Below, one piece after another: positions 1 to 8,049 of a stretch of DNA of 64,000 nt. Made by a program: the position numbers and the translations under genes. The notes under the pieces were generated by a model. That model had not been told where the DNA came from. It saw only the letters and a list, made by a program, of their open reading frames with translations, and did not search any database. Source of the stretch: Haloarcula amylovorans (GTDB lineage Archaea; Halobacteriota; Halobacteria; Halobacteriales; Haloarculaceae). Numbering within the stretch: position 1 is the stretch's first letter; each line of letters starts with the position of its first letter. The DNA lies in contig NZ_SRIF01000002.1 of the NCBI RefSeq assembly GCF_004681185.1, forward strand, positions 973,994 to 1,037,993, in the 5' to 3' direction.

Positions 1-1
1 G

Positions 2-3000
2 TGGGCGGATCCGAATGATGAGGAGATCCCCTGCAACTGTACTGATACGGGTGTTCAGGGCTGTGATGAATGCGATGATTGTGACGCACGCTGGAAATGG
101 AGCAACGCGAAGCTCTGGACCACGCTTGACCAGGCACTGACAGCAGCCGAAACACACCCGCGATCCGATGGTGTTGTCACGATCATTGACAGTCACGACG
201 GTGAATACACTGACACCGGTGACTCCTACGCATTCGTGGACGGCGACAATATTCGCTGTCCAGAAACCGGCGAAGTTCACCCAGCGTTTCTCGGTGTTTT
301 AGACCGGCTCGGTGTGAGTTACGCCGATATCAGTACGAGCGGCACCGGCGTCCACGTTCTCTACCGAGGGCGACTCCCTGAGGCAATCACTCAGGCAACC
401 TTCGAATTGGATGACGAACCCTGGGGCGCGAACGACGCCGTACCATCGGTCGAAATCTACGACCAGAAGCACGTCTGCGTCGTGACCGGTGACCATGTCC
501 CCGGTACTGGGATCAGCATCCGGGAGTGGGACGATGACGCACTCGAGGAAATCCTCCTCGACGAGCTCGGCGAGGAGGCCCTTGACGATGAGACAGGGTA
601 TGACACGGGCGATGAAGACAACAATCTCGATCTCACGGATTACGAGCCAGAAGCAACCAGCAGTGACGAAGAGACTTCCCGGATTCGAGACATCTACGCC
701 GCAATTGACAAACTGAAACCAGCGGATCTGAACCTCGATCAGTTGTATGCGGGCACGGATTCAGCAGGCTGGTCACATTGGGATCCGAGTGTCTATCGTC
801 CCAGCGATAGCAATGAGAGCCTTCACAGCCCGGACCGGCAGGTGTTCCACGACCACAAAACCGGAGAAGCGTTCGGTGTTCTCGGGTACTTTGCGGCCGC
901 ACATTCTGAGATAGACTGTCAAAAGCCGTGGCACCTGGACGGTGCTGCGTGGTGGCGCGCCGTCGAAGAAGCGCGAGAGCTCGGTGCTGAAATCCCAGCG
1001 TACGTCGAAGAAGATGGGCCAGCATCCCGAGTCACAACGTGTGAACCACTCGATATTGAGCGGGAATCGCTCGATATTGACGCTCGTCGAGAAGCGATGC
1101 AAGGGAAGCGGTATGATGCGTTCCGAGATCATGATGGCCTGACGATCTGGGCCGACGAGGCAGGAACGGGGAAGACGACGACAGCGGCGCTCGCTGCCTA
1201 CGAGCGTGACCAGTCACACACCCTGTTATTCCAGCAACACGCCAAGGCCGACGAATTCCTCAAAGACGACGTGACTCCCCCCGAAGACGAGTATTACCAC
1301 CTGCTCGGCGCCGGCCAGAAGCGCAATGATGCCTGCCGGCAAGCGGACTGGGCGGAAGACAAAGTGTGCCCGAAGCACGACCAGCATCTGAGTGATTGCG
1401 GGCATATGTGCCCAGTGTATGATCTGGAGGACGCGCACCCGATTCGCAGACTCTACGATTACGTCGAACAGTCATACGGACCGATCCGTGCGCACATTGA
1501 ACTCAGTGAGATTCTCCCGAAGCACGACGATGACGGTTGTCCGTGGGTGCAACAGTTCGACGAGCTCAAGGAGGCATCGTACATCGTCGGGGTGCACGAA
1601 TACCTGCGATTGAGCACGGTCACTTCTGATCGAGACGTTATTGTTGACGAATCGCCGGCAACGCTTCAGACAGACCGGTCCATCGGGGTTGAAGCGCTCA
1701 CACGTTTCAAAAATACTGCTGCCACGCTTGCCGAACTCGATGGGACAGAGGCCACGCACCAAGAACTGGCGCGATTCGCCGGTGACATCATCGACGCACT
1801 CACGGATCCGACCGCTCCGGATGACCTCGCTGAGCTCGATCCACCCTCCATTAGTAATCCGTACCGCCGTAATCTCAGCGCGTACGAGCGTGAAAACGAG
1901 CTGGATCAGCGAGCCTCAGAGCCTCATCCCGCTGAGAATCTCGCCCGCGCAAAACTGGAATATTGCGAGACGCAGCTCCGGCGGGTTGAGGACGCGGCAA
2001 TCGACATCGCGGAAGACGGAGCTGGAGCTGACATCGACCTTGATTTCGCCCCGATGCTCCACGACGCGATTTTCGCCGCGGCAAGTGACGCTGGCCTCAA
2101 CGAGGACGTCGTGCTCGCTGCTGCTGCCGCTCCAAAGACTCTCATATCTTGCCCGGCGTGCGGCGACGATCTCATGGAGCAGGCTGGACAGCGCGTCTGT
2201 CCGAACGATGACTGCGGGTGGAGGGAAGACGAGGATCACCTCGTACCGCGCCTCAAATACGCGGACAAAGCCCGTCGCACGGCGGAGCTAGTCATTGACT
2301 CTGGCGACCCGAAAACTGACCATGGGCTTGTCACCCGAACCCGACCGCATCCAAAGACGCTCCCCGACGATCCGCTCATCTTGAACGCGACAGCACGGCC
2401 TGAAAAAGTCGCGCGCATCTGGGAAGTCGATCCAGATGACATCGCGCTCGCTGGGGACGAACCGGTCACGGCCAACATGAATGTGACACAAGTCCTCAAC
2501 GGGCAGTTCCATCCAGGAACGATCAGTGACTACGAATCAGTCCAAACCCGTATGCAAGACGCGGTTGACAACCTCGCCGACCTATACGAGCAGCCGCTCC
2601 TCGTCGGACCGTACGATGTCGTTCAACATGCCCACTCCTGGCTCGACATCCCGGAGAACGCGATGGTTATGCATTTCCACGCGGCTCGCGGCTTCAACCG
2701 GAGCGACTGCGACGCTGTCGTCGTGCTCGGAGCCCCGCATCCACCCGTAGACGAACTCCAGCGCGAAGCCGAACTCCTCGCTGTCCAAAACGACGACGTC
2801 CGTATTGGCGGGACGGAGCACGGCCCCCGAGACGGTGCCGGGGGCGACCCGATTTGGCGGAAACTCGACTATGAGGACAACCAGGGAAAGGGCCGGGCTG
2901 TCAAAGCGAAGACCTACACGGGGCTTGTCGGGACCCTGTTCCGCGAACACCGCGAAGATGAACTTGAGCAGATCGTCCACCGGGTCCGTCCCGTGCTCGC

Positions 3001-3673
3001 GGATGAAACGAAGCACGTCTACCTCCTGACGAACGTCCCAACTGACCTCCCCGTCGATGACATTGTCCGTCTCAACGAACTTTCCGACGGCATTCGCAGT
3101 ACCCTTGACGTTCCCGATGCTGCGCTTGACCTTGCGGAACTCATCCACCATGCCGCAGCTGACGACATCGACGGAGTCCGACCAGACGACCTCCTCAGAC
3201 GAGCCGGTGGCGCGCTGTCGTCGAGTCCGAATCCCGGAGCCGCCGGCGGCCAGATTATCGAGCTGAATCGGCGCGCCATCCATCGCCTCGCAACGATGCC
3301 GGCGACGCGGACATTCGTGTCCGCGAACAATTTGGGAATCGACATAGACGCGCTCGATGTCAGCTACAAGACGATCTCCCGCTGGGTAGATGCGCTCGAA
3401 CGCATCGGCCTCCTCACGATCGGGGAATATGAGCATCGGTCAGGAGAGATGCTCATCATCGATCTTTCCACTTTGACATCCGCACTAGAAGTCCTAACTA
3501 ATAGCGAGAATGTCAAAGTGGCCGTAACCCGGGAGATACGCCGTCTTCTCCGCGAATCGGAGTCCGCAGCGGAATGGGTCGCGGCGGCGCGGGATCTTTT
3601 CGGGCTTGGCACTGACGCGACAGCTGATGACGAGGGGGAGTCGGCGGCGACATATGGGGGTGGTAGCGGGTGA
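2..3673 (+). CDS. Primase-helicase replication protein (5' end outside window)
   Basis: The frame is open from base 2, so the gene begins left of the window; 1223 codons are visible. Near the left edge is a Cys cluster (codons at 32, 38, 62, 71, 80). It is followed by residues like an archaeo-eukaryotic primase: an Asp-x-Asp motif (VDGDNIR, 236-256), an S-x-SGTGVHV motif near 332-360, and a VVTGD segment near 480. A Walker A motif (GTGKTTT) lies at 1163-1183 and an acidic Walker B-like VDES near 1640. Between them four Cys (C-x10-C-x9-C-x3-C) suggest a metal or Fe-S insertion. A zinc ribbon (CPAC...CPNDDC) is near 2150-2215 and a winged-helix-like segment is near the C-terminus. Inference: it primes and unwinds DNA for replication of the element. 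Family assignment rests on motifs only. Confidence 0.7.
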   Translation, partial: WADPNDEEIPCNCTDTGVQGCDECDDCDARWKWSNAKLWTTLDQALTAAETHPRSDGVVTIIDSHDGEYTDTGDSYAFVDGDNIRCPETGEVHPAFLGVLDRLGVSYADISTSGTGVHVLYRGRLPEAITQATFELDDEPWGANDAVPSVEIYDQKHVCVVTGDHVPGTGISIREWDDDALEEILLDELGEEALDDETGYDTGDEDNNLDLTDYEPEATSSDEETSRIRDIYAAIDKLKPADLNLDQLYAGTDSAGWSHWDPSVYRPSDSNESLHSPDRQVFHDHKTGEAFGVLGYFAAAHSEIDCQKPWHLDGAAWWRAVEEARELGAEIPAYVEEDGPASRVTTCEPLDIERESLDIDARREAMQGKRYDAFRDHDGLTIWADEAGTGKTTTAALAAYERDQSHTLLFQQHAKADEFLKDDVTPPEDEYYHLLGAGQKRNDACRQADWAEDKVCPKHDQHLSDCGHMCPVYDLEDAHPIRRLYDYVEQSYGPIRAHIELSEILPKHDDDGCPWVQQFDELKEASYIVGVHEYLRLSTVTSDRDVIVDESPATLQTDRSIGVEALTRFKNTAATLAELDGTEATHQELARFAGDIIDALTDPTAPDDLAELDPPSISNPYRRNLSAYERENELDQRASEPHPAENLARAKLEYCETQLRRVEDAAIDIAEDGAGADIDLDFAPMLHDAIFAAASDAGLNEDVVLAAAAAPKTLISCPACGDDLMEQAGQRVCPNDDCGWREDEDHLVPRLKYADKARRTAELVIDSGDPKTDHGLVTRTRPHPKTLPDDPLILNATARPEKVARIWEVDPDDIALAGDEPVTANMNVTQVLNGQFHPGTISDYESVQTRMQDAVDNLADLYEQPLLVGPYDVVQHAHSWLDIPENAMVMHFHAARGFNRSDCDAVVVLGAPHPPVDELQREAELLAVQNDDVRIGGTEHGPRDGAGGDPIWRKLDYEDNQGKGRAVKAKTYTGLVGTLFREHREDELEQIVHRVRPVLADETKHVYLLTNVPTDLPVDDIVRLNELSDGIRSTLDVPDAALDLAELIHHAAADDIDGVRPDDLLRRAGGALSSSPNPGAAGGQIIELNRRAIHRLATMPATRTFVSANNLGIDIDALDVSYKTISRWVDALERIGLLTIGEYEHRSGEMLIIDLSTLTSALEVLTNSENVKVAVTREIRRLLRESESAAEWVAAARDLFGLGTDATADDEGESAATYGGGSG

Positions 3674-3912
3674 GTCACGTCTCGTTCGGTGGCAATGCCT
3701 CTGGCTTTCTGTGGTGTCCGGAGCGGTCGGAGAGCCGCGTCGCTGTGCGGCGGCAATCCGCCTGCTCGCCAGCGGAGCGCGGTAGGGGTCTCCACCGAGT
3801 CGGGCTACTGTGGGGCCCGTCGTTGCTCTACAGCTCGACAGGTTCGTTCGTACGGAGCTGTCGGGCGGGGCATCGGCGGCCCCTGATCACCGCCACCAAG
3901 CAAACTAAACGT

Positions 3913-4416
3913 ATGTCAATAGACGCGAATTCACCAGGTGATTCGGCTAGAGTACAGATCCCGGAGGGTTGCATAAGCGAGACGGCAGCGAACCGGGATG
4001 TCTCGGAAGAAGCGCTCCGGGAGGCGATGGCCACGGTTGAAACGGAGGCCGCGAGTCGAGCGAGTGATCTTCGGTTTCGGTTCGCCGCCGATGACGGAAG
4101 CAACACGACATCCCGGTTCGGGTTGTTGTTCGTTGAGGTAACAGAGCCGGACTGGTATCTCTTCGGCGAATTGTGCGGCCTTGACGGGCTAGAGCGACGC
4201 GCGGTCCACGAGACGGTGTGTCGAGCGGCCGAAAAGGCAGGAAAATCCCTGGCGAGATTACGATATCATCTCGTGATCCCAGTCACCGCGATCGGCGATT
4301 CAGTCCAGCAATGGTGTCAAAACTGCGAGGAGCGGCACAGCGACTGGGACTGGTTCAATGACGGACTCGTCTGTGAGCGATGCGGCACGAAACTCAGCAA
4401 CAATGACCACCGATAA
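3913..4416 (+). CDS. Hypothetical protein with C-terminal zinc ribbon
   Basis: 167 aa; family not recognised. The ATG at 3913 is chosen because the open frame upstream (from 3670) is Arg/Ser-rich and unlike haloarchaeal protein. The C-terminal third has two CxxC knuckles (CQNC and CERC, 14 residues between them), a typical single zinc ribbon. A central segment (WYLFGELCGLDGLERRAVHE) precedes it. The start lies 239 bp after the primase-helicase stop. The next gene overlaps this one by 14 bp, so the two are probably translated together. A nucleic-acid-binding accessory role is possible but not shown. Confidence 0.6.
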   Translation: MSIDANSPGDSARVQIPEGCISETAANRDVSEEALREAMATVETEAASRASDLRFRFAADDGSNTTSRFGLLFVEVTEPDWYLFGELCGLDGLERRAVHETVCRAAEKAGKSLARLRYHLVIPVTAIGDSVQQWCQNCEERHSDWDWFNDGLVCERCGTKLSNNDHR

Positions 4417-4849
4417 TTTACGAATAAACTCACCGCCAGCGCCAATAGTTGAGCGTCTCCCTGACCCATACACAGGACCATTGCCGGAGGGAGAAGAGCC
4501 GTACCAGCTACATTACTGGGGGCCGCGACGATTCCAGGCTGTAGACGTTGATAGGACTACTAGTCAGGACAAGCTCCTCATTCGAACGAAAAACTGGGGC
4601 ACAATTCGTGTCCATGACAATGAAGTCTCCTCAAAAAGTATCGACGAACTAGAAGGCGAGTGCTGGCAGTTCGTCTTCAGGCAGGTGAATCCTCCAGATA
4701 CAATCATCGGCAAGGAGATCGTTCCGGAACTACGATGGCTCCGAGGTGTCAGACCGGGAGCAGTGCATCCCGAGCAGACGCATCTATCTGACTTCGATAA
4801 AACAGATAGTAACACTCCCGGTGAGAATCAGGCTGCGTGCAGCGATTAA
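4403..4849 (+). CDS. Hypothetical protein
   Basis: 148 aa; not recognised. The ATG at 4403 lies within the last codons of the zinc-ribbon gene, indicating translational coupling. The N-terminus is Pro-rich (SPPAPIVERLPDPYTG). The middle reads as alternating beta strands with charged loops (LLIRTKNWGTIRVHD). No membrane segment, metal-binding cluster or nucleotide motif is visible. It converges on the minus-strand gene at 4858, leaving 8 bp between them. Codon usage is less GC-rich than the chromosomal half of the window, in keeping with the accessory region. Confidence 0.5.
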   Translation: MTTDNLRINSPPAPIVERLPDPYTGPLPEGEEPYQLHYWGPRRFQAVDVDRTTSQDKLLIRTKNWGTIRVHDNEVSSKSIDELEGECWQFVFRQVNPPDTIIGKEIVPELRWLRGVRPGAVHPEQTHLSDFDKTDSNTPGENQAACSD

Positions 4850-4857
4850 GCGATTGA

Positions 4858-5685
4858 TCAGCGGTTCGATTGGATATCCTCGATGGTGTCTGCATCGAGG
4901 AGGTCACGGACGTTCTTGAGTCCGCCGTCAACAGAGACCGGATCGGTTCTCGTCCAGTCATCGCTGACGTACACCGGCTCTTCTCCGTGCGTGTCGAGTC
5001 CGGTTAGGGTGAAGCGACAGTTGAGCGGGTACTCGTCGCCGTCGATCGTGACCGTGTCGTATTCACCGGCGACATCGTAGCCATCGCCGGCTGGCAAGTA
5101 TCCGAGGAGTTCGATTTGATCCCCGATGATCCACATCTCGTGGTTGACGGTGACCGCTTCGGCACCCGCGTCAACGAGCTCCTTGACGAGTGTTCGGAGC
5201 TCAATCGTCGCATCACCGCGCGGTGTCGGCTCGCGGTCTTCGCGGACGAACGTTCGGAGAGCTTCGATCCCGTCTTCGAGATCGACGGCGTCAACGCCTT
5301 GCAGGTTCTCCGGTACGGCGACTGGGATTCGGCGGTGAGTGTGGAAGTCGCCGGTGTACCGATCGCCGACTGAGACACCTGTGACGAAATGATCTCCGTC
5401 GATGACTACGCCGTGGTTCTCCTCGATGTATTCGGCGAGCTCTTCTTCGAGGGTGGAGACGACGAGATGGAGACGGCCATTTGCGAGGGAGTCCTCAGGA
5501 ACTGCGATGAATTCGGCGCCACGAGTATAGCAGTCCCGGAGGAACTCCTCGACGTCGGTTCCGTTGTATGTCTCTTCGAGGACCCGTTGGAGGGCATCTG
5601 CTTTTGTCTCGCCTGGCCGGCGGCGATTGTTTAGTGCGCCCACGAGGTGGGCATCAAGTTCGATGGTTTGGGTCGGTGTGCTCAT
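4858..5685 (-). CDS. Hypothetical protein with ribbon-helix-helix-like N-terminus
   Basis: 275 aa from the ATG at 5685; a GTG at 5697 is the alternative start. The first 40 residues (TQTIELDAHLVGALNNRR, then an acidic helix) resemble the strand-helix-helix of small DNA-binding proteins or antitoxins. The rest is acidic alpha/beta protein with strand-rich segments near the C-terminus and no recognised catalytic motif. It is transcribed away from the 600-bp non-coding stretch that precedes the ParA gene. A regulatory role is a guess based on the N-terminus only. Confidence 0.55.
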   Translation of the reverse strand: MSTPTQTIELDAHLVGALNNRRRPGETKADALQRVLEETYNGTDVEEFLRDCYTRGAEFIAVPEDSLANGRLHLVVSTLEEELAEYIEENHGVVIDGDHFVTGVSVGDRYTGDFHTHRRIPVAVPENLQGVDAVDLEDGIEALRTFVREDREPTPRGDATIELRTLVKELVDAGAEAVTVNHEMWIIGDQIELLGYLPAGDGYDVAGEYDTVTIDGDEYPLNCRFTLTGLDTHGEEPVYVSDDWTRTDPVSVDGGLKNVRDLLDADTIEDIQSNR

Positions 5686-6282
5686 GCGGGTTTTCACCCA
5701 GGAACAGGTAGTGCTGTTATTAATAAATGGGTTAGGGACTTTGAGTCCAGAATCGACTCTCCCTATTGCGTTCTTCGATGGAAAGAGGGTCTTCGATTCT
5801 CTGTTAAATTTTGTGGTAATGGAAATCCAGGGAATGCAGCGGGTTCGAATCCACTGAGTTGGAAATGAACCAAGTGACGAGAGAGCTGCCAGGCCGAACT
5901 ACTGGGATACACACGACGATGGAATTTCGGGGAAAGCGACGGGTTGGACGATCTTTGGTGAGTAGAAATGCGGGTGGGTGGCTAATCCCGGAGGAATTCG
6001 GGTTACTTGGCAAAGGGGCCTGAATCCCTCAGTGCTCCGTAGGGCGGCCGTACGGTATAATTTAAACTACAACCCTCTGTTTGATTGCGGTTTCCACCGT
6101 TCTATGTGTACGGCAATCCTCAGCGTCCAACGCCCCTAATCCTGCCGTCTATGCGGGGTACTCAGATGGGTGGCCCGGGTGTTGGTCCCCCGGGGCAGAG
6201 TTTTAACCGCGAGTTGTGGCTACCCCCGAATAGAATGAGAGGATTCCCTCCAGACGTCGCAAGAGCCGATTCGAGCGGGTGT
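5686..6282. other. Gene-less stretch upstream of the partition genes
   Basis: About 600 bp with no convincing ORF on either strand. It contains A+T-rich patches (5716-5735, 5795-5820, 6055-6070) and G/C runs around 6165-6200. A TTTTAA stretch near 6200-6206 could serve a promoter, but it is more than 100 bp from the parA start. A single GGTTTCCACCG at 6089-6099 looks like half of a haloarchaeal origin-recognition box, but no second copy was seen. The stretch could hold the element's origin; this is unproven. Confidence 0.35.
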
Positions 6283-6308
6283 CCTCTCGGTCATCGAGGT
6301 GACCGAGA
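6283..6308. promoter_or_regulatory. Inverted repeat abutting the ParA start codon
   Basis: TCTCGGTCA (6285-6293) and TGACCGAGA (6300-6308) are a perfect 9-bp inverted repeat with a 6-bp spacer, ending one base before the ATG at 6309. The left arm includes the octamer CCTCTCGG (6283-6290), which recurs downstream of the operon. It is a likely operator or partition-complex site. Because it sits at the start codon, protein binding there could block transcription or translation. Confidence 0.6.
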
Positions 6309-7181
6309 ATGACGGAGACCCTCAGAGCGGCAACCTACATTGACAAGGGCGGAACGGGTAAAACGACGGCAACAGCGCATCTCGGGGTTGCTTGTGCGCG
6401 GCAGGGTCACGAGGTATTGTTGGTCGATCTCGCAGGGAAGCAGGGCGACCTGGCGAAGCAATTCGGCGTCTGGGACAATTACCGACAGCACATCGAATCG
6501 GATGAAGCGTGGCCGAACGTAACGACGGTATTTCAGGACGAGTGGGACGCGATTGCGGAGAAGTTCGGGGAGGAGGTCGTTGAGGAGCTCATCATTCGGA
6601 CAAATGAGCGCGTCGATATTCTTCCGAGTCATCCAGGTTTAGACGCATTAGATGCAGAACTCAACGAAATCGACGATATACGAGAGCGCTATGGGCGGTT
6701 CGATCGCTTCTTGACTGACTATATCGACCCGCTCCGGTATGATATCGTCTTAATCGACCTACCCGGTGTCTCAACTAACGTCTCATATAACGGCCTGTGG
6801 GCCGCTCGGAACGTTGTCGTCCCGGTGAAGCCAGAGAAATTCGATGTGAGCCAGCTACGGCGGTTAGAGGCGGATATCCAGCGGATGCAATCGACGTTTG
6901 ACGCTGGAATCGAGGTGACGATGGTCATCCCGAACGGGGTTGATCTTCGGACACGGCTCGCAGATGCGTATCTCGATGCGCTCCGGGAGGAGTATTCAGA
7001 GACAGTAGCTCCGATAGCAGTGCCGGACAGTCAGGATGTGAGGAACGCCGCGGCAGCCGGGCAGACAGCGTTTCGATTGTCCTCACCGTCAGAAACAGCT
7101 GAGAAGGCACGACGCGCATTCGTTCGGAACGCCGAAGCGCTCGTTGATCGCTTGCAAGAATCGGAGGTGCAACGAGTATGA
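6309..7181 (+). CDS. ParA/Soj-family partition ATPase
   Basis: 290 aa. The deviant Walker A motif of the ParA/MinD group (KGGTGKTT) lies near residues 13-20. The A' motif (VLLVDLAGKQGDLA) and Walker B (DIVLIDLPG) follow in the usual order, and length is normal for a plasmid ParA. The family dimerises on ATP and moves DNA cargo through a partner protein bound to a centromere-like site. The start codon directly follows the 6285-6308 inverted repeat. The gene overlaps the next by ATGA (7178-7181), a classic parAB-like layout. Its place in the element supports plasmid maintenance rather than chromosome segregation or flagellar placement. Confidence 0.85.
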   Translation: MTETLRAATYIDKGGTGKTTATAHLGVACARQGHEVLLVDLAGKQGDLAKQFGVWDNYRQHIESDEAWPNVTTVFQDEWDAIAEKFGEEVVEELIIRTNERVDILPSHPGLDALDAELNEIDDIRERYGRFDRFLTDYIDPLRYDIVLIDLPGVSTNVSYNGLWAARNVVVPVKPEKFDVSQLRRLEADIQRMQSTFDAGIEVTMVIPNGVDLRTRLADAYLDALREEYSETVAPIAVPDSQDVRNAAAAGQTAFRLSSPSETAEKARRAFVRNAEALVDRLQESEVQRV

Positions 7182-7738
7182 CGGACGAGGTAGACGACTT
7201 GGAGGCCCTCCGTGTGAACACGGAAACCGGCGACCGGCTGGACGCGGTCAAGCAAGACGATGTCTCATCGGGCGAAGAGAATCCAGAGGATGACAAGGAA
7301 CAGGAGACGGTTAGTGAACCTGCGGCCTCAGATACTACGTCGGAGACGAAAGACGAGGAAGATAGTTCCGACCCGACTTCTACCGACGAAGGTGTTCCCT
7401 CCGGGACTCTACAGAACAATCACCCTTCAAGCGGAGAGGTAGATGAAAAACTACTGACTGCGCTTGACGCCGCTCTTGACGATCTCGAAGGGAACGATCG
7501 CGCGTTACACATCTGGGACGGGAACCTTGCCGCGGTTGTCACAGTACTCGACTCGAAACCAGAGTGGAGAAAGCAGGTTATCTCGGAGATCGACGCCCGA
7601 ACGCAGGCAGATGTCGATATCGACAGTCAAAGTGAGTTTCTAAGCCATCTACTTCGAGTTGGCTTGGACGAGGTTGCTCCGGAAGCTATGGATGCACTCC
7701 GAGAAACGAAGAAACAGCGCGCACTCCGGAAACTATAG
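7178..7738 (+). CDS. Putative partition partner protein (ParB-like position)
   Basis: 186 aa, coupled to the ParA gene by an ATGA overlap. The N-terminal 85 residues are low-complexity, rich in Glu, Asp, Ser and Thr and probably disordered. The C-terminal 100 residues (from VDEKLLTALDAALDDLEG) look helical and end in a basic tail (ETKKQRALRKL). No classical ParB nuclease-like domain is seen. The family is not recognised; the role is inferred from position. The CCTCTCGG motif copies just downstream are candidate binding sites. An adaptor with an unrelated DNA-binding fold is also possible. Confidence 0.6.
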   Translation: MTDEVDDLEALRVNTETGDRLDAVKQDDVSSGEENPEDDKEQETVSEPAASDTTSETKDEEDSSDPTSTDEGVPSGTLQNNHPSSGEVDEKLLTALDAALDDLEGNDRALHIWDGNLAAVVTVLDSKPEWRKQVISEIDARTQADVDIDSQSEFLSHLLRVGLDEVAPEAMDALRETKKQRALRKL

Positions 7739-7741
7739 ACG

Positions 7742-7836
7742 ATCCTCTCGGAAGGTCGAGTAGACAACCGAGAGGAATTCCGATAGGGAATACAAGGGGT
7801 AGAACTGGAGAGATTGTGAGCGGTAATCCTCTCGGA
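7742..7836. repeat. Repeated CCTCTCGG motifs downstream of the partition genes
   Basis: ATCCTCTCGGA occurs at 7742-7752 and again at 7826-7836. The inverse CCGAGAGG lies at 7768-7775, forming a perfect 8-bp inverted repeat with 7744-7751. The same octamer stands at 6283-6290, immediately before the ParA gene. Four copies bracketing the operon suggest a partition site (parS-like). The first pair could instead act as an RNA hairpin ending the parA transcript. Confidence 0.5.
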
Positions 7837-7879
7837 TCTACTCGCTGGTGAATCAGACTATAGTCTCCCGAACCTACCA

Positions 7880-7982
7880 GTTCCGCAGGACAAACGCGAC
7901 GGCCCGCTGGCGTTCCGGCGGGAAAACCACCTGCGGAACGTGTTAAATCTCCCGCTGACGGCCAGTTCAAGGGGGCGTCAGC
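7880..7982. repeat. Nested inverted repeats in the gene-less gap 7739-8049
   Basis: GTTCCGCAGG (7880-7889) pairs perfectly with CCTGCGGAAC (7930-7939). Inside it, a second hairpin is formed by 7903-7907 (CCCGC) and 7918-7922 (GCGGG). A separate 7-bp pair, GCTGACG (7954-7960) and CGTCAGC (7976-7982), follows. No ORF explains them. They could form a cruciform, a structured RNA, or the convergent terminator between the partition operon and the minus-strand gene at 8050. Confidence 0.45.
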
Positions 7983-8049
7983 GCACCAGTAAAAGAATGG
8001 TACAGTACCCCATTAGAGGGAGTTCAGGAAAATGTGCGGAACGGGCCAC

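Noticed and set aside
2582..3436. 284-aa minus-strand frame under the primase-helicase
   Set aside because: Antisense shadow; the plus frame has clear motifs and better codon pattern.
5838..5857. GGGTTCGAATCC resembling a tRNA T arm
   Set aside because: The flanking stem does not pair (GCGGG with CCACT) and no acceptor or anticodon arm is present, so neither a tRNA nor a proven attachment site.
6089..6099. Half origin-recognition box GGTTTCCACCG
   Set aside because: Only one copy, no second half and no Orc/Cdc6 gene in the window.
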